Positions 1 to 11,230 of a stretch of DNA of 64,000 nucleotides are shown piece after piece. The position numbers were made by a program, and so were the translations under genes. Origin of the DNA: Amorphophallus konjac (lineage: Eukaryota; Streptophyta; Magnoliopsida; Alismatales; Araceae); the NCBI GenBank assembly GCA_022559845.1, contig CM040121.1, positions 510,178,566 through 510,242,565 of the forward strand, in the 5' to 3' direction. Position 1 is the first letter of the stretch. Every line of letters begins with the position of its first letter. Below the pieces are notes generated by a model. It saw nothing but the letters and a program-made list of their open reading frames with translations. It made no database searches and was not told where the DNA came from.

Positions 1-23
1 CCACCTCCCGGCATACTTCAAAG

Positions 24-1769
24 ATGACTGCCCAGCCCGTGGACAGCGTGGAAATATCTTCTAGTAGTTCCGCGACTGCCTCTGATGCAGAGGAAGAAGA
101 GGCGGGCTTTAGCGATAGCGAGGCGGAGGGTATCTCCAAATCAGAGGCCCCATCCGTATGTACTGACATTGTTCCACTATTCCCCCCTCCAAACTGCTGG
201 TGCTGTCTTCTGAGGAGGAGCTATAGGAAGAGTTTGCCGGCCTGGACACCGAGGCAGATATAACCCCTCCCTTTGTTGCTTCAGCAGCGGAGCTTTCCTC
301 TCCCCTACACTCCTTTGAGGATATCGGCATCACATTAGGAGTGAGTATCTTCTCCTTCTCCGCCTTGGTTTCCCTTTTATTTGCTGCTTGATGTTGTATT
401 GATCTATTCACAGGAATCCACTGTTGCTAGCCCAGTAACGACTGCAGCCTTTGAAGCCACTCCGTCTGACGCCTTGGCCATCATCCCTGTTTCATCAGCA
501 ACCTGTGCAGGCATTTCTGAGATTATTCGGCCCGTGCCAGTGAGGATACAGTCCTCCACGGACCTGGCATTACTGGACTTGGGAACCTCGGGGGATAGTT
601 CGGCTCTAATCAGGGTCTTGGATTTCAGAGCTGAAGCGGACCCAGCTAGGGTTTCCGCCTTTGTAGCGGCCGTGGTGATGACCATTGCACCCGAATCAGC
701 AATTCCTATAACAGCAATTATGGAGATTGAACCCCGGCCTCTTCGGGCTGTAGCCCCTGCGGTCTCAACGCTGAAAGGAACAGCCGTTGAAGAAGAGATG
801 GAAGAAGGAGAGGCAACGGATGCAGAGGTGGAACTATTGTCCATAGCTGGCCCAGAATCAATCTCCATGGGTTCAGGGTTTGAGGAGGAGGTGGCCCGAG
901 AAGAGAATGTTGAAGACGCGGGCACTGCACCAGGGACCCGCGAAGCAGCCGCTCCAGCACTCATTAGCCCTTCCTCTCCGAGCATTCAAACAGCAGTCCT
1001 CGAGGAGATGGAGGTAGAGGGCCCCTTAGCTCCGCAAGAGATCACAGAGAAGGTTCAGCCGGCATCTTCAGCAGATCTCCCGTCTTCTTCCTCCCAGCCG
1101 GATGTCACATTATGGGCAGACATCGACAGTGAGGTGACTTTTGAAGTAGCTCCATTTCCTTCCCCTGGTTTCGCTTCATCCGAGAGCTTTGTCTGGCAAA
1201 ATCTGGACATGCTGCGCCAGCTAGTGGAGTCCCAGCCCGGACTGACTTATCTGCAGTTGAAAGAGATAGCCGAACGTTTCACCGCTGGTCTACAGGCGAT
1301 GGGCTGTCCCCTGGAAATATGGGCCCAACGGGTTCTGTTGTTGTTAAAATTTTTACACCGCCGGGATTTCTTGGCACACATTATGTCTGACAGACTGGCA
1401 GCTTTGAAGTTGTAGAGGGTAGAGTGCAAATCTGAGCCGGAGAAAATGAGCTCTATCCTTCAGGAGCGCCAAGGCCAGTTGCAGTCTCTGACACAGCGGG
1501 AGCAATTCATACGCAACCGGATGAGCGTTCTAGAGGCTGAACTGGCTGGTCTTCGAGCTGAGCTGCCGTCGATAACAACCTCTAGGCCGCAATTCACGGG
1601 GGAAGTAGCTCTGTTGGAGGGGCAGGTGGCATCTTTTCAGGACGAGTCCGCTCGGCTACAGGAGGAAGAGGCTCGTCTACATGAATTGGGGGCTGCTCGT
1701 ATGCGGGTCTTCTGGCCTTCGAAGACATATTCCGGCGCCAATGAACATCTTTCCCTCCCTTTTTTGTAA
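24..1769 (+). pseudogene. Antisense additional ORF of T1, acidic/coiled-coil protein
   Basis: This reads opposite to T1 pol, where Tat-group elements carry antisense ORFs. The first exon (to 340) is very acidic, rich in Ser, Glu and Asp, and appears frameshifted near 170-200, with a TAG at 222 in the second frame. A likely intron runs 341-413 (donor GTGAGT, acceptor TTCACAG). Exon 2 (414-1769) has a low-complexity acidic part, a helical block at about 1190-1410 and a Glu/Gln/Arg-rich coiled coil at 1446-1700. An in-frame TAG at 1413-1415 splits it and is one C-to-T change from CAG. The tail resembles the coiled-coil ends of plant PMD-type proteins, but no PMD core is visible. The 5' end may lie outside the window. 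Confidence 0.5.
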
Positions 1770-2139
1770 TACAATTCCCCCATAGGGGCTTCTCTTGTAC
1801 TCTTTTCCTCATTCATATAGTGAAAAGGAAACTTTACGCCGGTCCCATATGCAATTGTTCTTTACTTGCTGTACTATTATTGCTTCATGGTGATTTGGTA
1901 GCGGTTTTAGCAATCCTCATGCGAATAACCCGTACTTAGCAGGAGAGCGTCCACCCTTTCAGGGAAAGGATGGGGAACTCGCTCCACCGCGCGACGGTAT
2001 CCGGAGGGTGCTTAAACCGAACTCCGTTGGTAGCAGCAAATGTCTTCTTCGGCCATATGTACCGCAAGGGAGATTATTTGCAGAAATGTGAATGAAAAGG
2101 GTTAGAATATCATCTGGAATGGGCGAATGGTCCATCCTG
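1770..2139. other. Non-coding spacer between antisense ORF and repeat arrays
   Basis: No convincing ORF or repeat is seen. It is probably the shared 3' region of the antisense ORF and the distal 3' UTR of T1. Confidence 0.4.
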
Positions 2140-2660
2140 GGTAGGTTTCAAAACTGATCGGGACAATGTGCCGATCGACCAGTGGCTGATTTTATCATCG
2201 GTATTGGATTCATACCGATGCAACAAAGTTGTATAGGTTTCATCAGAATAGACGTGAGGTCTAGACTGGGTAAGCTTTATCGCAGGTGGGACGTGAGAGC
2301 ATATGTGGTTTTCATCTGGAAAGACGTAAGGTCTGACCTGGACAGGTTTCATCATTGATCGGACGAGGTGCCGGTCAATCAATAGCTGGTTTCATCATCG
2401 ATATTGGGTTTATATCGATGCAAAGAAATTTTATAAGTTTCATCAGAATAGACGTAAGGTCCAAACTGGATAGGGTTTTATCATTGATCGGGCAAGGTGC
2501 CGATCGATCAATAGCTGGTTTTATCATCGATATTGGGTTTATATCGATGCAAAGGAATTTCATAAGTTTCATCAGAATAGACGTAAGGTCTAAACTGGAT
2601 AGGTTTCATCGTTGATCGGGCAGTGTGCCGGTCGATCACTAGCTGGTTTCATAAGAGTGG
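2140..2660. repeat. About 128-bp tandem repeats in T1 3' UTR
   Basis: Units begin with GGTTTCATCATTGATCGG-like sequence at about 2345, 2474 and 2602, with a degenerate unit from about 2140. Each holds a 9-bp stem-loop, for example CATCGATAT paired with ATATCGATG at 2396-2420 and 2525-2549, and CATCGGTAT with ATACCGATG at 2196-2220. A second short hairpin of the form TAGAC-GTAAG-GTCTA follows. Tandem repeats in the 3' UTR are known for Tat/Ogre elements. Confidence 0.85.
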
Positions 2661-2839
2661 TGATGGGTTTTATCATCGGTGGTACTTTGAAAGGGGCCTG
2701 AAGACTTTATCAGGGCAGACGTAAGGTCTATCCTGCGAGGGTTTTATCGCTAGTCGGACAAGATGTCGAGTGACAAATGGAAGGTTTCTTGTGAATGGCG
2801 GGAGATGAAGGTAGCATGTCATTGGCATGGAACTTTTTA

Positions 2840-3075
2840 AATTACCATATTACTGACCCAAGCGCCCTTTCGGGTTTTCGTCGGAGCCAGCCCCCTCTTG
2901 CTTTTGCCCACGCGCCCTTTCGGGTTTTCACGTGGCAGGGTACCCGATTTTGCCTGCAGTGCCCTTTCGGGTTTTCACCACAGCTGGGTTTTGGCCCTTT
3001 TTTCCCTTGTTCAGAATGCCCGAACAAGGCTGGCGGGGCATCTCTATTTTTAGCCCCATTTCGTCTCTTTCCCTT
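2840..3075. repeat. 230-bp block, copy 1 (CCCTTTCGGGTTTTC repeats)
   Basis: It contains three spaced copies of a GCGCCCTTTCGGGTTTTC-like motif, an inverted repeat CCTTGTTC/GAACAAGG and a T-rich tail. Copies 2 and 3 lie near 4470 and 6070, so the block recurs every 1.60-1.62 kb. Confidence 0.8.
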
Positions 3076-3139
3076 TTTTTTCTTTCCTTCTTTTTTTCTT
3101 TGAACTAGGACTTCAACCTTATGTGTTGTCGTCCCATAT

Positions 3140-3500
3140 GCTCAGTTGTGTATGCATCGTCATTGATGTGGGTGTTAACATCAACGCAAGGGGTATGGGG
3201 TTTCATCGTTCACCCAGGCAGAAGGTCTGGGTCGACTTGAGTGTGTTTCGTGGCTTAGGCGCGAAGCCATTCGTCGGGAGCATGACTGTAATCGTTAATG
3301 TAGAGATTAACATTAACGCAAAGGAATAGGATTTCATCGTCTATCCAGACGGAAGGTCCAGATTGACTTAAAGAAATGTGTGTAGCAGCTTCGGCACGAA
3401 GCCGTTCGCTGGGGATGTAGATTTCATCGTTAATGTGGAGTTTTACATTAACGCAAAGGAATAATATTTCATTATCTATCCAGACGGAAGATCCAGATTG
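3140..3500. repeat. About 133-bp tandem repeats with 9-bp stem-loops, first array
   Basis: Three units carry stem-loops at 3161-3186, 3293-3318 and 3428-3453. The arms are CATTGATGT/ACATCAACG in the first and CGTTAATGT/ACATTAACG in the other two, each followed by GCAA. A second hairpin near 3209 has perfect arms ACCCAG/CTGGGT. The same family returns at 5511-5930. Confidence 0.8.
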
Positions 3501-3555
3501 ATTTGGGAAATATGTCGTGTTTTTATCAGAGCAAACGGAAGGTCTACCCTGGCTG

Positions 3556-4420
3556 GGTTTCAGCATCGATTAGGCAATGTGCCGCTCTACCAGTAGCTGA
3601 TTTCATCATCGTATTGGGTTCATACCAATGCAAGGATTTCATGGGTTTCATCGGGACAGACGTATGGTCTAAACCGGATAGGTTTCATCGTTGATCGGGC
3701 AGTGTGCCAATCGATCAATAGCAGGTTTCATCATCGGTATTGGGTTCATACCAATGCAAGGATTTCATAGGTTTCATCGGGATAGACGTAAGGTCTAAGC
3801 CGGATAGGTTTCATCGTTGATCGGGCAGTGTGCCAATCGATCAATAGAAGGTTTCATCATCGGTATTGGGATCATACCAATGTAAGGATTTCATAGGTTT
3901 CATTGGGATAGACGTAAGGTCTAAGCCGGATAGGTTTCATCGTTGATCGGGCAGTGTGCTAATCGATCAATAACAGGTTTCATCATCGGTATTGGGTTCA
4001 TACCAATGCAAAGATTTCATAGGTTTCATCGGGATAGACGTAAGGTCTAAGCCGGATAGGTTTCATCGTTGATCGGGCAGTGTGCCAATCGATCAATAGC
4101 AGGTTTCATCATCGGGGGACATGAAAGGATACGTGGTTTTGTCAGAACAGACGGGAGGTCTATTCCGAGATGGGCTGTAGCATTGATCGAGACGATATGC
4201 CTCATGATCAATGGGGTTTCATCATCGGTGGGACATATGATCGGTTTCATCAGGATAGATGTAAGATCTAAATTGGATAGGTTTCATCGTGGTGGGTATC
4301 AGACAGAAAGTGGAAAGATTTTATCAGAGCAGACGGAAGGTCTATTCCGGGATGGGCTTTAGCGTCGATCGAGACGATATGCCTCATGACCAATGGGGTT
4401 TCATCATCGGTGGGACATGC
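3556..4420. repeat. 126-bp tandem repeats in T1 3' UTR
   Basis: Unit starts at 3681, 3807, 3933 and 4059 are exactly 126 bp apart, with a diverged unit from 3556 and decayed units beyond 4130. They are the same family as the 2140-2660 array. Hairpins TAGAC/GTCTA recur, and one unit near 4253 has TAGAT/ATCTA, a paired change in both arms. Confidence 0.85.
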
Positions 4421-4469
4421 AGTGGATGTGCTATCGAAGGAGATTCATGAAGTGAACTTTTTGTGTTAC

Positions 4470-4690
4470 CACATTACTGACCCAAGTGCCCTTTCGGGTT
4501 TTCACCGGAGCCAGCCCCCTCTTGCTTTTGCCCACGCGCCGTTTCGGGTTTTCACGTGCCGGGGTACCCAATTTTGCCCGTAGCGCCCTTTCGGTTTTCG
4601 CCACAGCCGGGTTGTTTGCCATTTTTGCACTCATCCAAGATGTTTTGGACAAGTCCGGCGGGGCACCTCTATTTTAAGCCCCATTTCTTA
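4470..4690. repeat. 230-bp block, copy 2
   Basis: Same block as 2840-3075, with the CCCTTTCGGGTTTTC motifs kept. The CCTTGTTC/GAACAAGG inverted repeat is replaced by different sequence. A T/A-rich tract to about 4745 follows. Confidence 0.8.
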
Positions 4691-4911
4691 TCATTTTATA
4701 TTTTTTTATCATTTTATTTTTATTATTATTTATTTTTTTATCATTTCTTTTTTGAACTCGTATAAGAGGAGGATATTGAGAGAGTCGACTAGGGCACAAG
4801 GCCTTGCGCCGAGAAAAGACTTATTCGTTAGCAAGAAGGTAATGCTAGCGCAAAGGACAGATTTGAGCCGATTCGGGCGTAGGACCCGCATTGGCAATGT
4901 TATTTATTATA

Positions 4912-5510
4912 TGCAAGCTCGGCCAGGGCAGAGTGCCGCTAAACTGAGGTGTGGGTAGCTCGATCAGGGTGGAGTACCACTAGACCAAGATAAGGGTAGC
5001 TCGGTCAGAGCAGAGTGCCTCTAGACTAAGATATAAGTAGCTCGGCCAGGGCGGAGTGCCACTGGACCAAGGGGAAGGTAGCTCGGTCTGGGCGGAGTGC
5101 CATTAAACCAAGGTAAAGGTAGCTCGATTAGGGCGGAGTATCACTAGACCAAGTTTGAGGTACCTTGGTTAGGGCAGAATGCCTCTAGACTAAGATATAA
5201 GTAGCTCGGCCAGGGCGGAGTGCCACTGGACCAAGGGGAAGGTAGCTCGGTCTGGGCGGAGTGCCACTAAACCAAGGTAAAGGTAGCTCGATCAGGGCGG
5301 AGTGCCATTATACCAAGTTTGAGATAGCTTGGTTAGGGCAGAATGCCACTAGACCAAGTTTAAGGTAGCTCGGTTAGGGCAGAATGCCACTAGACCAAGG
5401 GTGAAGGTAGCTTGGTCAGGGCGGAGTGCCACTGGACCAAGTTTGAGGTAGCTCGGTCAGGGCAGAGTGCCACTAGACCAAGGTGGATAGAGCTCATCGA
5501 GGGCGGAGTG
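4912..5510. repeat. 41-bp minisatellite, about 15 units, with higher-order period
   Basis: Units read roughly GTAGCTCGGTCAGGGCGGAG followed by TGCCACTAGACCAAGG and a short spacer. Arms CTTGGTC/GACCAAG can pair within a unit. Groups of four units repeat as a block of about 164 bp (compare the copies near 5035 and 5200), which points to segmental duplication of the array. Confidence 0.85.
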
Positions 5511-5930
5511 CCATTCATTGATGTGGGGTGAACATCAACGCAAAGGAGAGTAGGGCTTCATCATGCAATTCAGACGGAAGGTCTGAACTGAAGTTGGTGG
5601 ATGGCGGCTTGGGTATGAAGCTGTTTGCCGGGAATGTGGATCTTATCGTTGGTGCGGGATAGACATCAACGCAAAGGAGAGTGGTTTCATCGTCTACTCG
5701 GACGAAGGGTCTGAGTGACGTCGCTGTGTAGTAGCTCAAGCATGGGGCCGTTCACTGGAAATGTGTACATAAGTTTTACCGTTGATGTGGGGTAGACATC
5801 AACGCAAAGAAGGATGATATTTCTTCATGCAGTCCAGACGGAAGGTCTGAACTGATGCTGACTGGTAGCAGCTTAGGCACGAAGCCGTTTGCCGGAGGGG
5901 TAGATTCATTTAACAGGGACGAAGGGTCCA
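5511..5930. repeat. About 133-bp tandem repeats with stem-loops, second array
   Basis: Three units carry stem-loops at 5516-5540, 5647-5671 and 5780-5804. The best is a perfect 9-bp stem, CGTTGATGT/ACATCAACG. Second hairpins include TTCAGAC/GTCTGAA near 5568 and ACTCGGAC/GTCTGAGT near 5694. Confidence 0.8.
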
Positions 5931-6069
5931 AGTTAAAGGAGTAAGCCAGCCGATCTTGTTAATGATGATAAGGGCCGAAAGATTGTTGGACAGGATTTCC
6001 GGTGGGACTTTATGATGATCGTCATTCTCGGAGTTTTATTAGGAAGGGTGAAAAAGGGAACTTTAAATT

Positions 6070-6290
6070 GCCACATTACTGGCTTAAGCGCCCTTTCGGG
6101 TTTTCGCCGAAGCCAGCCCCCTCTTGCTTTTGCCCACGCGCCCTTTCGGGTTTTCACGTGGCGGGGTACCCGCTTTTGCCTGCAGTGCCCTTTTGGGTTT
6201 TCACCACAGCTGGGTTTTGGCCATTTTTGCCCTTGTTCAGAATGCCCGAACAAGTCTGGCGGGACATCTCTATTTTTAGTCCTATTTTTT
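6070..6290. repeat. 230-bp block, copy 3
   Basis: Same block as copies 1 and 2, with the inverted repeat kept in part (CTTGTTC/GAACAAG). It is the last repeat before the 3' end of T1 pol. Confidence 0.8.
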
Positions 6291-6369
6291 TATCAACACC
6301 AGGAAGAGTAGGGTTTCATTATCTAATCCGGACGAAGGGTCCGAATAGGGCTTCATCATCTGATTGTCA

Positions 6370-7950
6370 TCAGTCTTGATTTATCTGTTCATTCGCCACT
6401 TCCCCAGCAGGTAGTGGTGCAGCATGATAGAGTTTCAGATGCTTCCCATTGAGTGGCGAGAATTGAATCTCCCCCCGATGGTTGACAACCACGTAGGCTC
6501 CGCCCTCGTAGACCCTCTGGACTACGTATGGACCCAGCTAGTTAGCAGCAAGTTTGCCTTTTGGATTGGAGGCCATGACTTCCCTTTTCTTGACCATGAC
6601 CAGGTCTCCTTTCTTGAATTCCGCCCCTTGACGAGCTTATTGAAGGCATTTGCCATGCGGGCTTGGTACATCTGGATATTCTTCTGGGCTTGTAGACGCT
6701 TCCCCTCCAGTTCATCCAGTTCTTCAAGTCTCCTTTCAGCATTGGTTCGTTCGTCACGAACTAAGCCATGCTGGACTGCAATCCTTAGTGACGGTACCTC
6801 CAGCTCTATAGGGACTACTGCCTCGGAGCCGTACACCAGTGAATAGGGTGAGCAACCCGTGGGGGTTTTATAGACAATGCGATATGCCCATAATGCTTCA
6901 TACATCTTTTCACCCCAGTCCTTTTTGTTAGAACTGACAACCTTGGCTAGCAGGGTGCATAGTGTCTTATTGAAGGCCTCGGCCAATCCATTTGCTTGTG
7001 GATTGTAAGGAGTGGAGGTTCTCCATTCAATTTTGTACTTCTCGGCAAGCCGATATATCTTCTGGTTCTTGAAGTGACTTCCATTATCAGATATTATTCG
7101 GCTGGGGACCCCGAACCGGAAGATGATATTGTGCTTGATGAATCTGGAAACCAACTCACCAGTCACTTCTCTGAGTGCTATTGCCTCCGCCCACCTGGAG
7201 AAGTAGTCTGTTATAGCCAGGATGTACCTGTGTCCAGCTGAAGAAGTCGGTAGTGGTCCGACTACATCAGTTCCCCACTGAGCAAAAGGCCAGCTGGGAA
7301 TTGTAGGGTGTAGAGCTACAGGAGGCCTCCTGGGTACAGTGGCATGCTCCTGGCATTTCTGGCATGACTTTGCAAACTGGCAACAGTCTTCAAACATAGT
7401 GGGCCAATAATAACCCAGCTTCTTGATTTCAATCTTCATCTTAGGCCCAGCCTGGTGTGCCCCTGCTGTCCCAGCATGTATTTCTTTCATTGCTTGCCAA
7501 GCTTCTTCAGTAGATAGGCAGCGAAGCAAAATCTTCTTGCGGGCGTCCGCCATGATTCGGAACAGAGTTCCATTTCTGCATTCATAGGAATCTTTGATCC
7601 TTAGGAGTTTCATTCTCTCTTCTTTGTTCTTGGGCAGCTGTTGGTGTAGGAACCACTGCAGTAGGTGCTGTCTCCAATCAGACGCATGGACTTTGTCAAC
7701 GGCATCAATCTCATATTCTTCAGGACACGCTTCCAGCATGCTGGGGACTTGCCGCCTGTTCATGACAATAATGTTGAGCGTCTCATCTGGCAGGACTGAT
7801 AGTGAGCTGGCCAGCTTTGCCAGTGCATCAGCTTGAGCATTATGTCCCCGACCCACATGATTGAGCTCAATGTGGTAGAAATTCGCCATGAGGCGTATAG
7901 CCTTTTGATAATAGGGGTTCAATTCTGGTTTTCGCACTTCGAATTCTCCC
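6370..7950 (-). pseudogene. T1 integrase
   Basis: This would insert T1 cDNA into chromosomes. The HHCC zinc-binding part is visible (His pair near 7450, CQKCQ near 7365). The core has Asp in GTDVVGPL, Asp in ISDNGSHF and Glu in AEAFNKT, so the DDE triad is present. The open frame runs from about 7937 to 6522. A frameshift near 6590 moves the GPY/F-like end into another frame, which stops at 6370. The link to the upstream RNase H is also frameshifted near 7950. There is no chromodomain, as expected for Tat. Confidence 0.85.
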
Positions 7951-7955
7951 TGTAT

Positions 7956-8270
7956 TTATTTTATCACTAACATTGAGTCACCGAATACCTGAAGCATCCG
8001 AATACTCATACTGAGGGCGACCTGGAGACCAATTATCAGAGCTTCATATTCAGCTTCATTGTTGGTGCAGGGCTTATTTATAGAACAGGAGGTGTGCAAC
8101 ACTTCTCCTTCTGGCGATTTCAGCACAATGCCGGCCCCTGCACGTATTCTTGTTTTCCCACTGGAATCAGTTTCTGTTCTTGATGCCCCATCAAAGTATA
8201 ATTGCCACATGATTGGCTGGGTTTGACAGGCTTCGAGCACTTCATCATCAGGGAGCTCAGTCTCCAGCAT
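7956..8270 (-). pseudogene. T1 archaeal-type RNase H (aRH)
   Basis: A second RNase H, the hallmark of Tat elements, lies between the gypsy RNase H and integrase. Catalytic positions are visible in LYFDGAS, NEAEYEAL and GDSMLVI. The fourth acidic site, in AQADALAKLAS near 7820, is in the next frame, so a frameshift near 7950 breaks the domain. By family knowledge it degrades the RNA strand during reverse transcription, replacing a weakened gypsy RNase H. Confidence 0.85.
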
Positions 8271-8830
8271 AGCACTTTCTGGTATAGGGTGCTCTGCAAA
8301 GAATCAGCCACAGCCTGGCCCTTTATAGCCCTCTGAGGTATATAGGTGATGTCGAACTCCATCAGAATCACAGCCCATTTGCCTAGTCGACCTTTGAGTG
8401 CCGGCTGAGTCAATATATATTTGAGCGGATCTGCTGCAGATATCAATCTGATCTCATGTGACAGCATATAGTGTCGGAGCTTCTTAACAGCGAAAACCAG
8501 TGCCAAGCAGGTCTTCTCTATGTAAGTATAGCTTTCTTCAGTCCTGATCAACCTTCTGCTAAGGTAATATAAGGCTTGCTCCTTTCCATCTTCATTTATT
8601 TGAGCTAACATTGCCCCCAGCGAACAATGCGTGGCTGCTATATAGAGGATTAAAGGGCTGCCCTTGACTGGTGCCCCCAATACTGGAGGGGTCTTGAGGT
8701 ATTCCTTCAGCTTTTCAAAAGCCTCTTGGCATCCGCCGTCCCACAGGAACGGCACATCTTTCATCATGAGCTTGTGAAAGGGGTGGCACCGACCCGACAA
8801 GTTTGATATAAATCGTCGGATGTAGGCCAG
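8120..8830 (-). pseudogene. T1 gypsy-type RNase H (degenerate) and connection
   Basis: It begins with the WDGGCQEAFEKLK connection and continues into the RNase H fold. The usual first catalytic Asp is not seen (local sequence YIAATHCSLG). The domain ends with FDITYIPQRAIKGQAVAD. Loss of catalytic residues here is typical of Tat elements, which carry the extra aRH. The frame changes again before the aRH. Confidence 0.8.
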
Positions 8831-9710
8831 ACGCCCTGCAGAGACCTTAGCTCAGACAGATTCTTCGGTGGAGGGAGCTCTTGAATAGCCTTGATCTTGG
8901 ATGGATCAATCTCAATACCCCTGTGCCGGACAATAAATCCAAGGAATTTTCCGCTGGTCACGCCAAAGGCGCACTTCATAGGGTTCATCTTCAGCTCGTA
9001 TTTCCGCAGCCTTTGAAACACTACCCTCAGGTCCTGCAGATGGTCTTCTTTCTTTCTGGTTTTCACCACCAGGTCATCAACATAGCACTCCACTTTCTTG
9101 AAGAGCAAGTCATCGAAAATCTTTGTCATGGCTCTTTGGTAAGTAGCGCCGGCATTCTTAAGGCCAAACGGCATTCTTTTGTAGTGAAATATCCCTTTTG
9201 GAGTGCGAAATGCAGTGTGTATTCTGTCTTTTTCAGCAATCCATATTTGGTTATATCCGGATGAACCATCCATAAATGAAAGGGCTTCATGACTAGTGGT
9301 TGCATCAATCATTACTTCAGTAATTGGCACTGGGAAATCATCCTTTGGACAAGCCTTATTAAGGTCTCGGAAGTCAACACATATCTGATCTGCCCATTCT
9401 TCTTCTTTACGGGCACTATATTGGCCAACCATGTGGTGTACTGATTTTCTTCGACGAAGCCAACATCAATAAGCTTGTCGACCTCTTTATTGATTTGGTT
9501 GATCAGCTCAGGTCGCATCCTCCTGGGTGGCTGTTTTATGGGTTAGGCTTCTGGATTAACCGCCAGCAGGTGTTGTGCCACATCGGGATTTAATCCGGCA
9601 TTTCATCATACGTCCAGGCGAAGCAGTCTCTGAACTCCCTCAGGAATTGTATGTAATGTTCCCGGACCTCTGGTTCTAACAGAACGCTAAGAAAGGTTGG
9701 TCTTGGTTCC
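8810..9710 (-). pseudogene. T1 reverse transcriptase
   Basis: The RT core is clear: VDFRDLNKACPKDDFP, FMDGSSGYNQI, MPFGLKNAGATYQR and the YVDD catalytic box (CYVDDLVVK) near 9075. The 5' part (9710-9390) is broken. A TAA follows the protease-linker ORF at about 9713, another stop lies near 9580, and a frameshift sits near 9390 just before the FRDLN block. Confidence 0.9.
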
Positions 9711-9712
9711 TC

Positions 9713-11230
9713 TTATGTCCCCAAGTTTACTTCTATTAGCTCATCAACAGTGGCCTGGCCACCATCTTCAACTTCGGGCGGAGCCTCCTGCAGATCGACG
9801 AAACCTCCCGGGATATATTCTTCTTCGGTCTCAGAGTTCTCTAACTCTTCATGCTGGTCTCCGGCCGATGGCGGCTCATCATACAGGACCGAAACTGTTC
9901 GACTTTGTTTAGCTTGCTGCTGGGATATGATCGGCTCCGTGTACGATTTGAAGAAGATGTCTTCCATTCCCGGAGGCTTCACTGGCATGGATTCCTCTGG
10001 GGGATCTATATCTTGCAGAGCTCGAACTTCTTTCAGAATACGTTCAAACTCTAAGCATTCTCTTGTATCATCAGAAATCCAATTTTCATCCGGGGTTCCT
10101 GTGTCAAACTTTGCTTCGGCCTGGAACAGATCTTCTTTGCAAGACAGGTCTTCCCAACACCGACACATATTTGCTTCATCAGACTTTCCTGCTTCTGGCC
10201 GGCCATCAGAAGGCCCATCATTCATTATGGACTGATATATAATCTCTTCTTCTTCTGAGGGATAATCATCATAGCCCACCTCAGGAGGGTCTTCATGTGA
10301 GAAAAAGGTGGAGATGACATCCACCTCGGCCTCATAGTATTCTTGTAGAGTGTAGCCCAATCTCGAGTGATGGGTGATCTTCATCAATTCCTTATTGTTC
10401 TGGGGCGGATCCCAAAGTCCTTGGAATGCTTTCTTCTGGGCGACGGGCTGTAGTGAAGGCATCTGTAGTTTGGAGAACATCTGCGAGACCCGTTGCGTGG
10501 TGTAGTCCAAGCCTGCAATTGGCACCATTCGGCTTGTGGATTCTTCCGGGATCGTGCAGTCCTGATCATCTTCCTCGACAGGCTCCCCGGTGTAAAATAT
10601 GATAGGAGGCTCGCAGAAGCGAGGGACCTCCATAATCTTGAGTGGCAGCACCGTCTGGCATTCCAAACTGGTGACGGGTTTGACTAATCCTTCTGGCACC
10701 TTGATTTGTGTATATTTTTCATTCATTTCTTCATCAGTATCATCGGGATGAATGCTTGGAGGTGCAATCCGTGCGAAATCCCCGACATGAGAGATGTGGG
10801 ATACCTCATGCTCTTTGATATAGCCCCGCGGTGGTGGCGGAGACCAATCCTCTATATTTACTGCCGATTTCTTCTGGCCAGTCACAGTTTCTTTCCCCTT
10901 ATCTTTTTGCGGAATGTCCGTATAATAGGATGCGTCGAGCATGTGACACTCGAATACTTCAAAGGGGTGTAGATCTGCAAACACCCTTTCTTCTTTACCA
11001 TCATGGCAGTACTTAATGCACTGATGCAGCGTGGACGGCACTATTTGATATTCATGCAGCCACGGTCGCCCCAACAAGGCCTTATATGTGGTGTTAGACT
11101 CGATTACATAGAATCGCACCACAGTAGTGAGGTCTCCCAATGTGAGGTTGAAATCTGCTACCCCTAGAGGTGTCTCACACTTCTGATTAAAGCCAGCAAT
11201 CTTCATGTCCCTGACCTTAGTGAGGTGCAT
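9713..11230 (-). pseudogene. T1 protease C-terminal part and acidic linker
   Basis: The first 110 residues carry the end of a retropepsin-like fold, with the ALLGRPWLHE block typical of Tat proteases. The rest (about 390 residues) is an acidic linker, rich in Glu, Asp and Pro, that joins protease to RT. The frame is offset from the protease N-terminal half by a frameshift near 11225. Confidence 0.75.

Noticed and set aside
2140..4420. Regularly spaced repeats that might suggest a CRISPR-like array
   Set aside because: The whole 126-133-bp unit is repeated with no unique spacers, and the context is a plant retroelement 3' UTR.
6424..6846. 140-codon plus-strand ORF
   Set aside because: It is the reverse strand of T1 integrase and has no domain of its own.
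9750..10235. 161-codon plus-strand ORF
   Set aside because: It is antisense to the acidic protease linker of T1; its Ser/Pro-rich composition is a shadow of Glu/Asp-rich coding.
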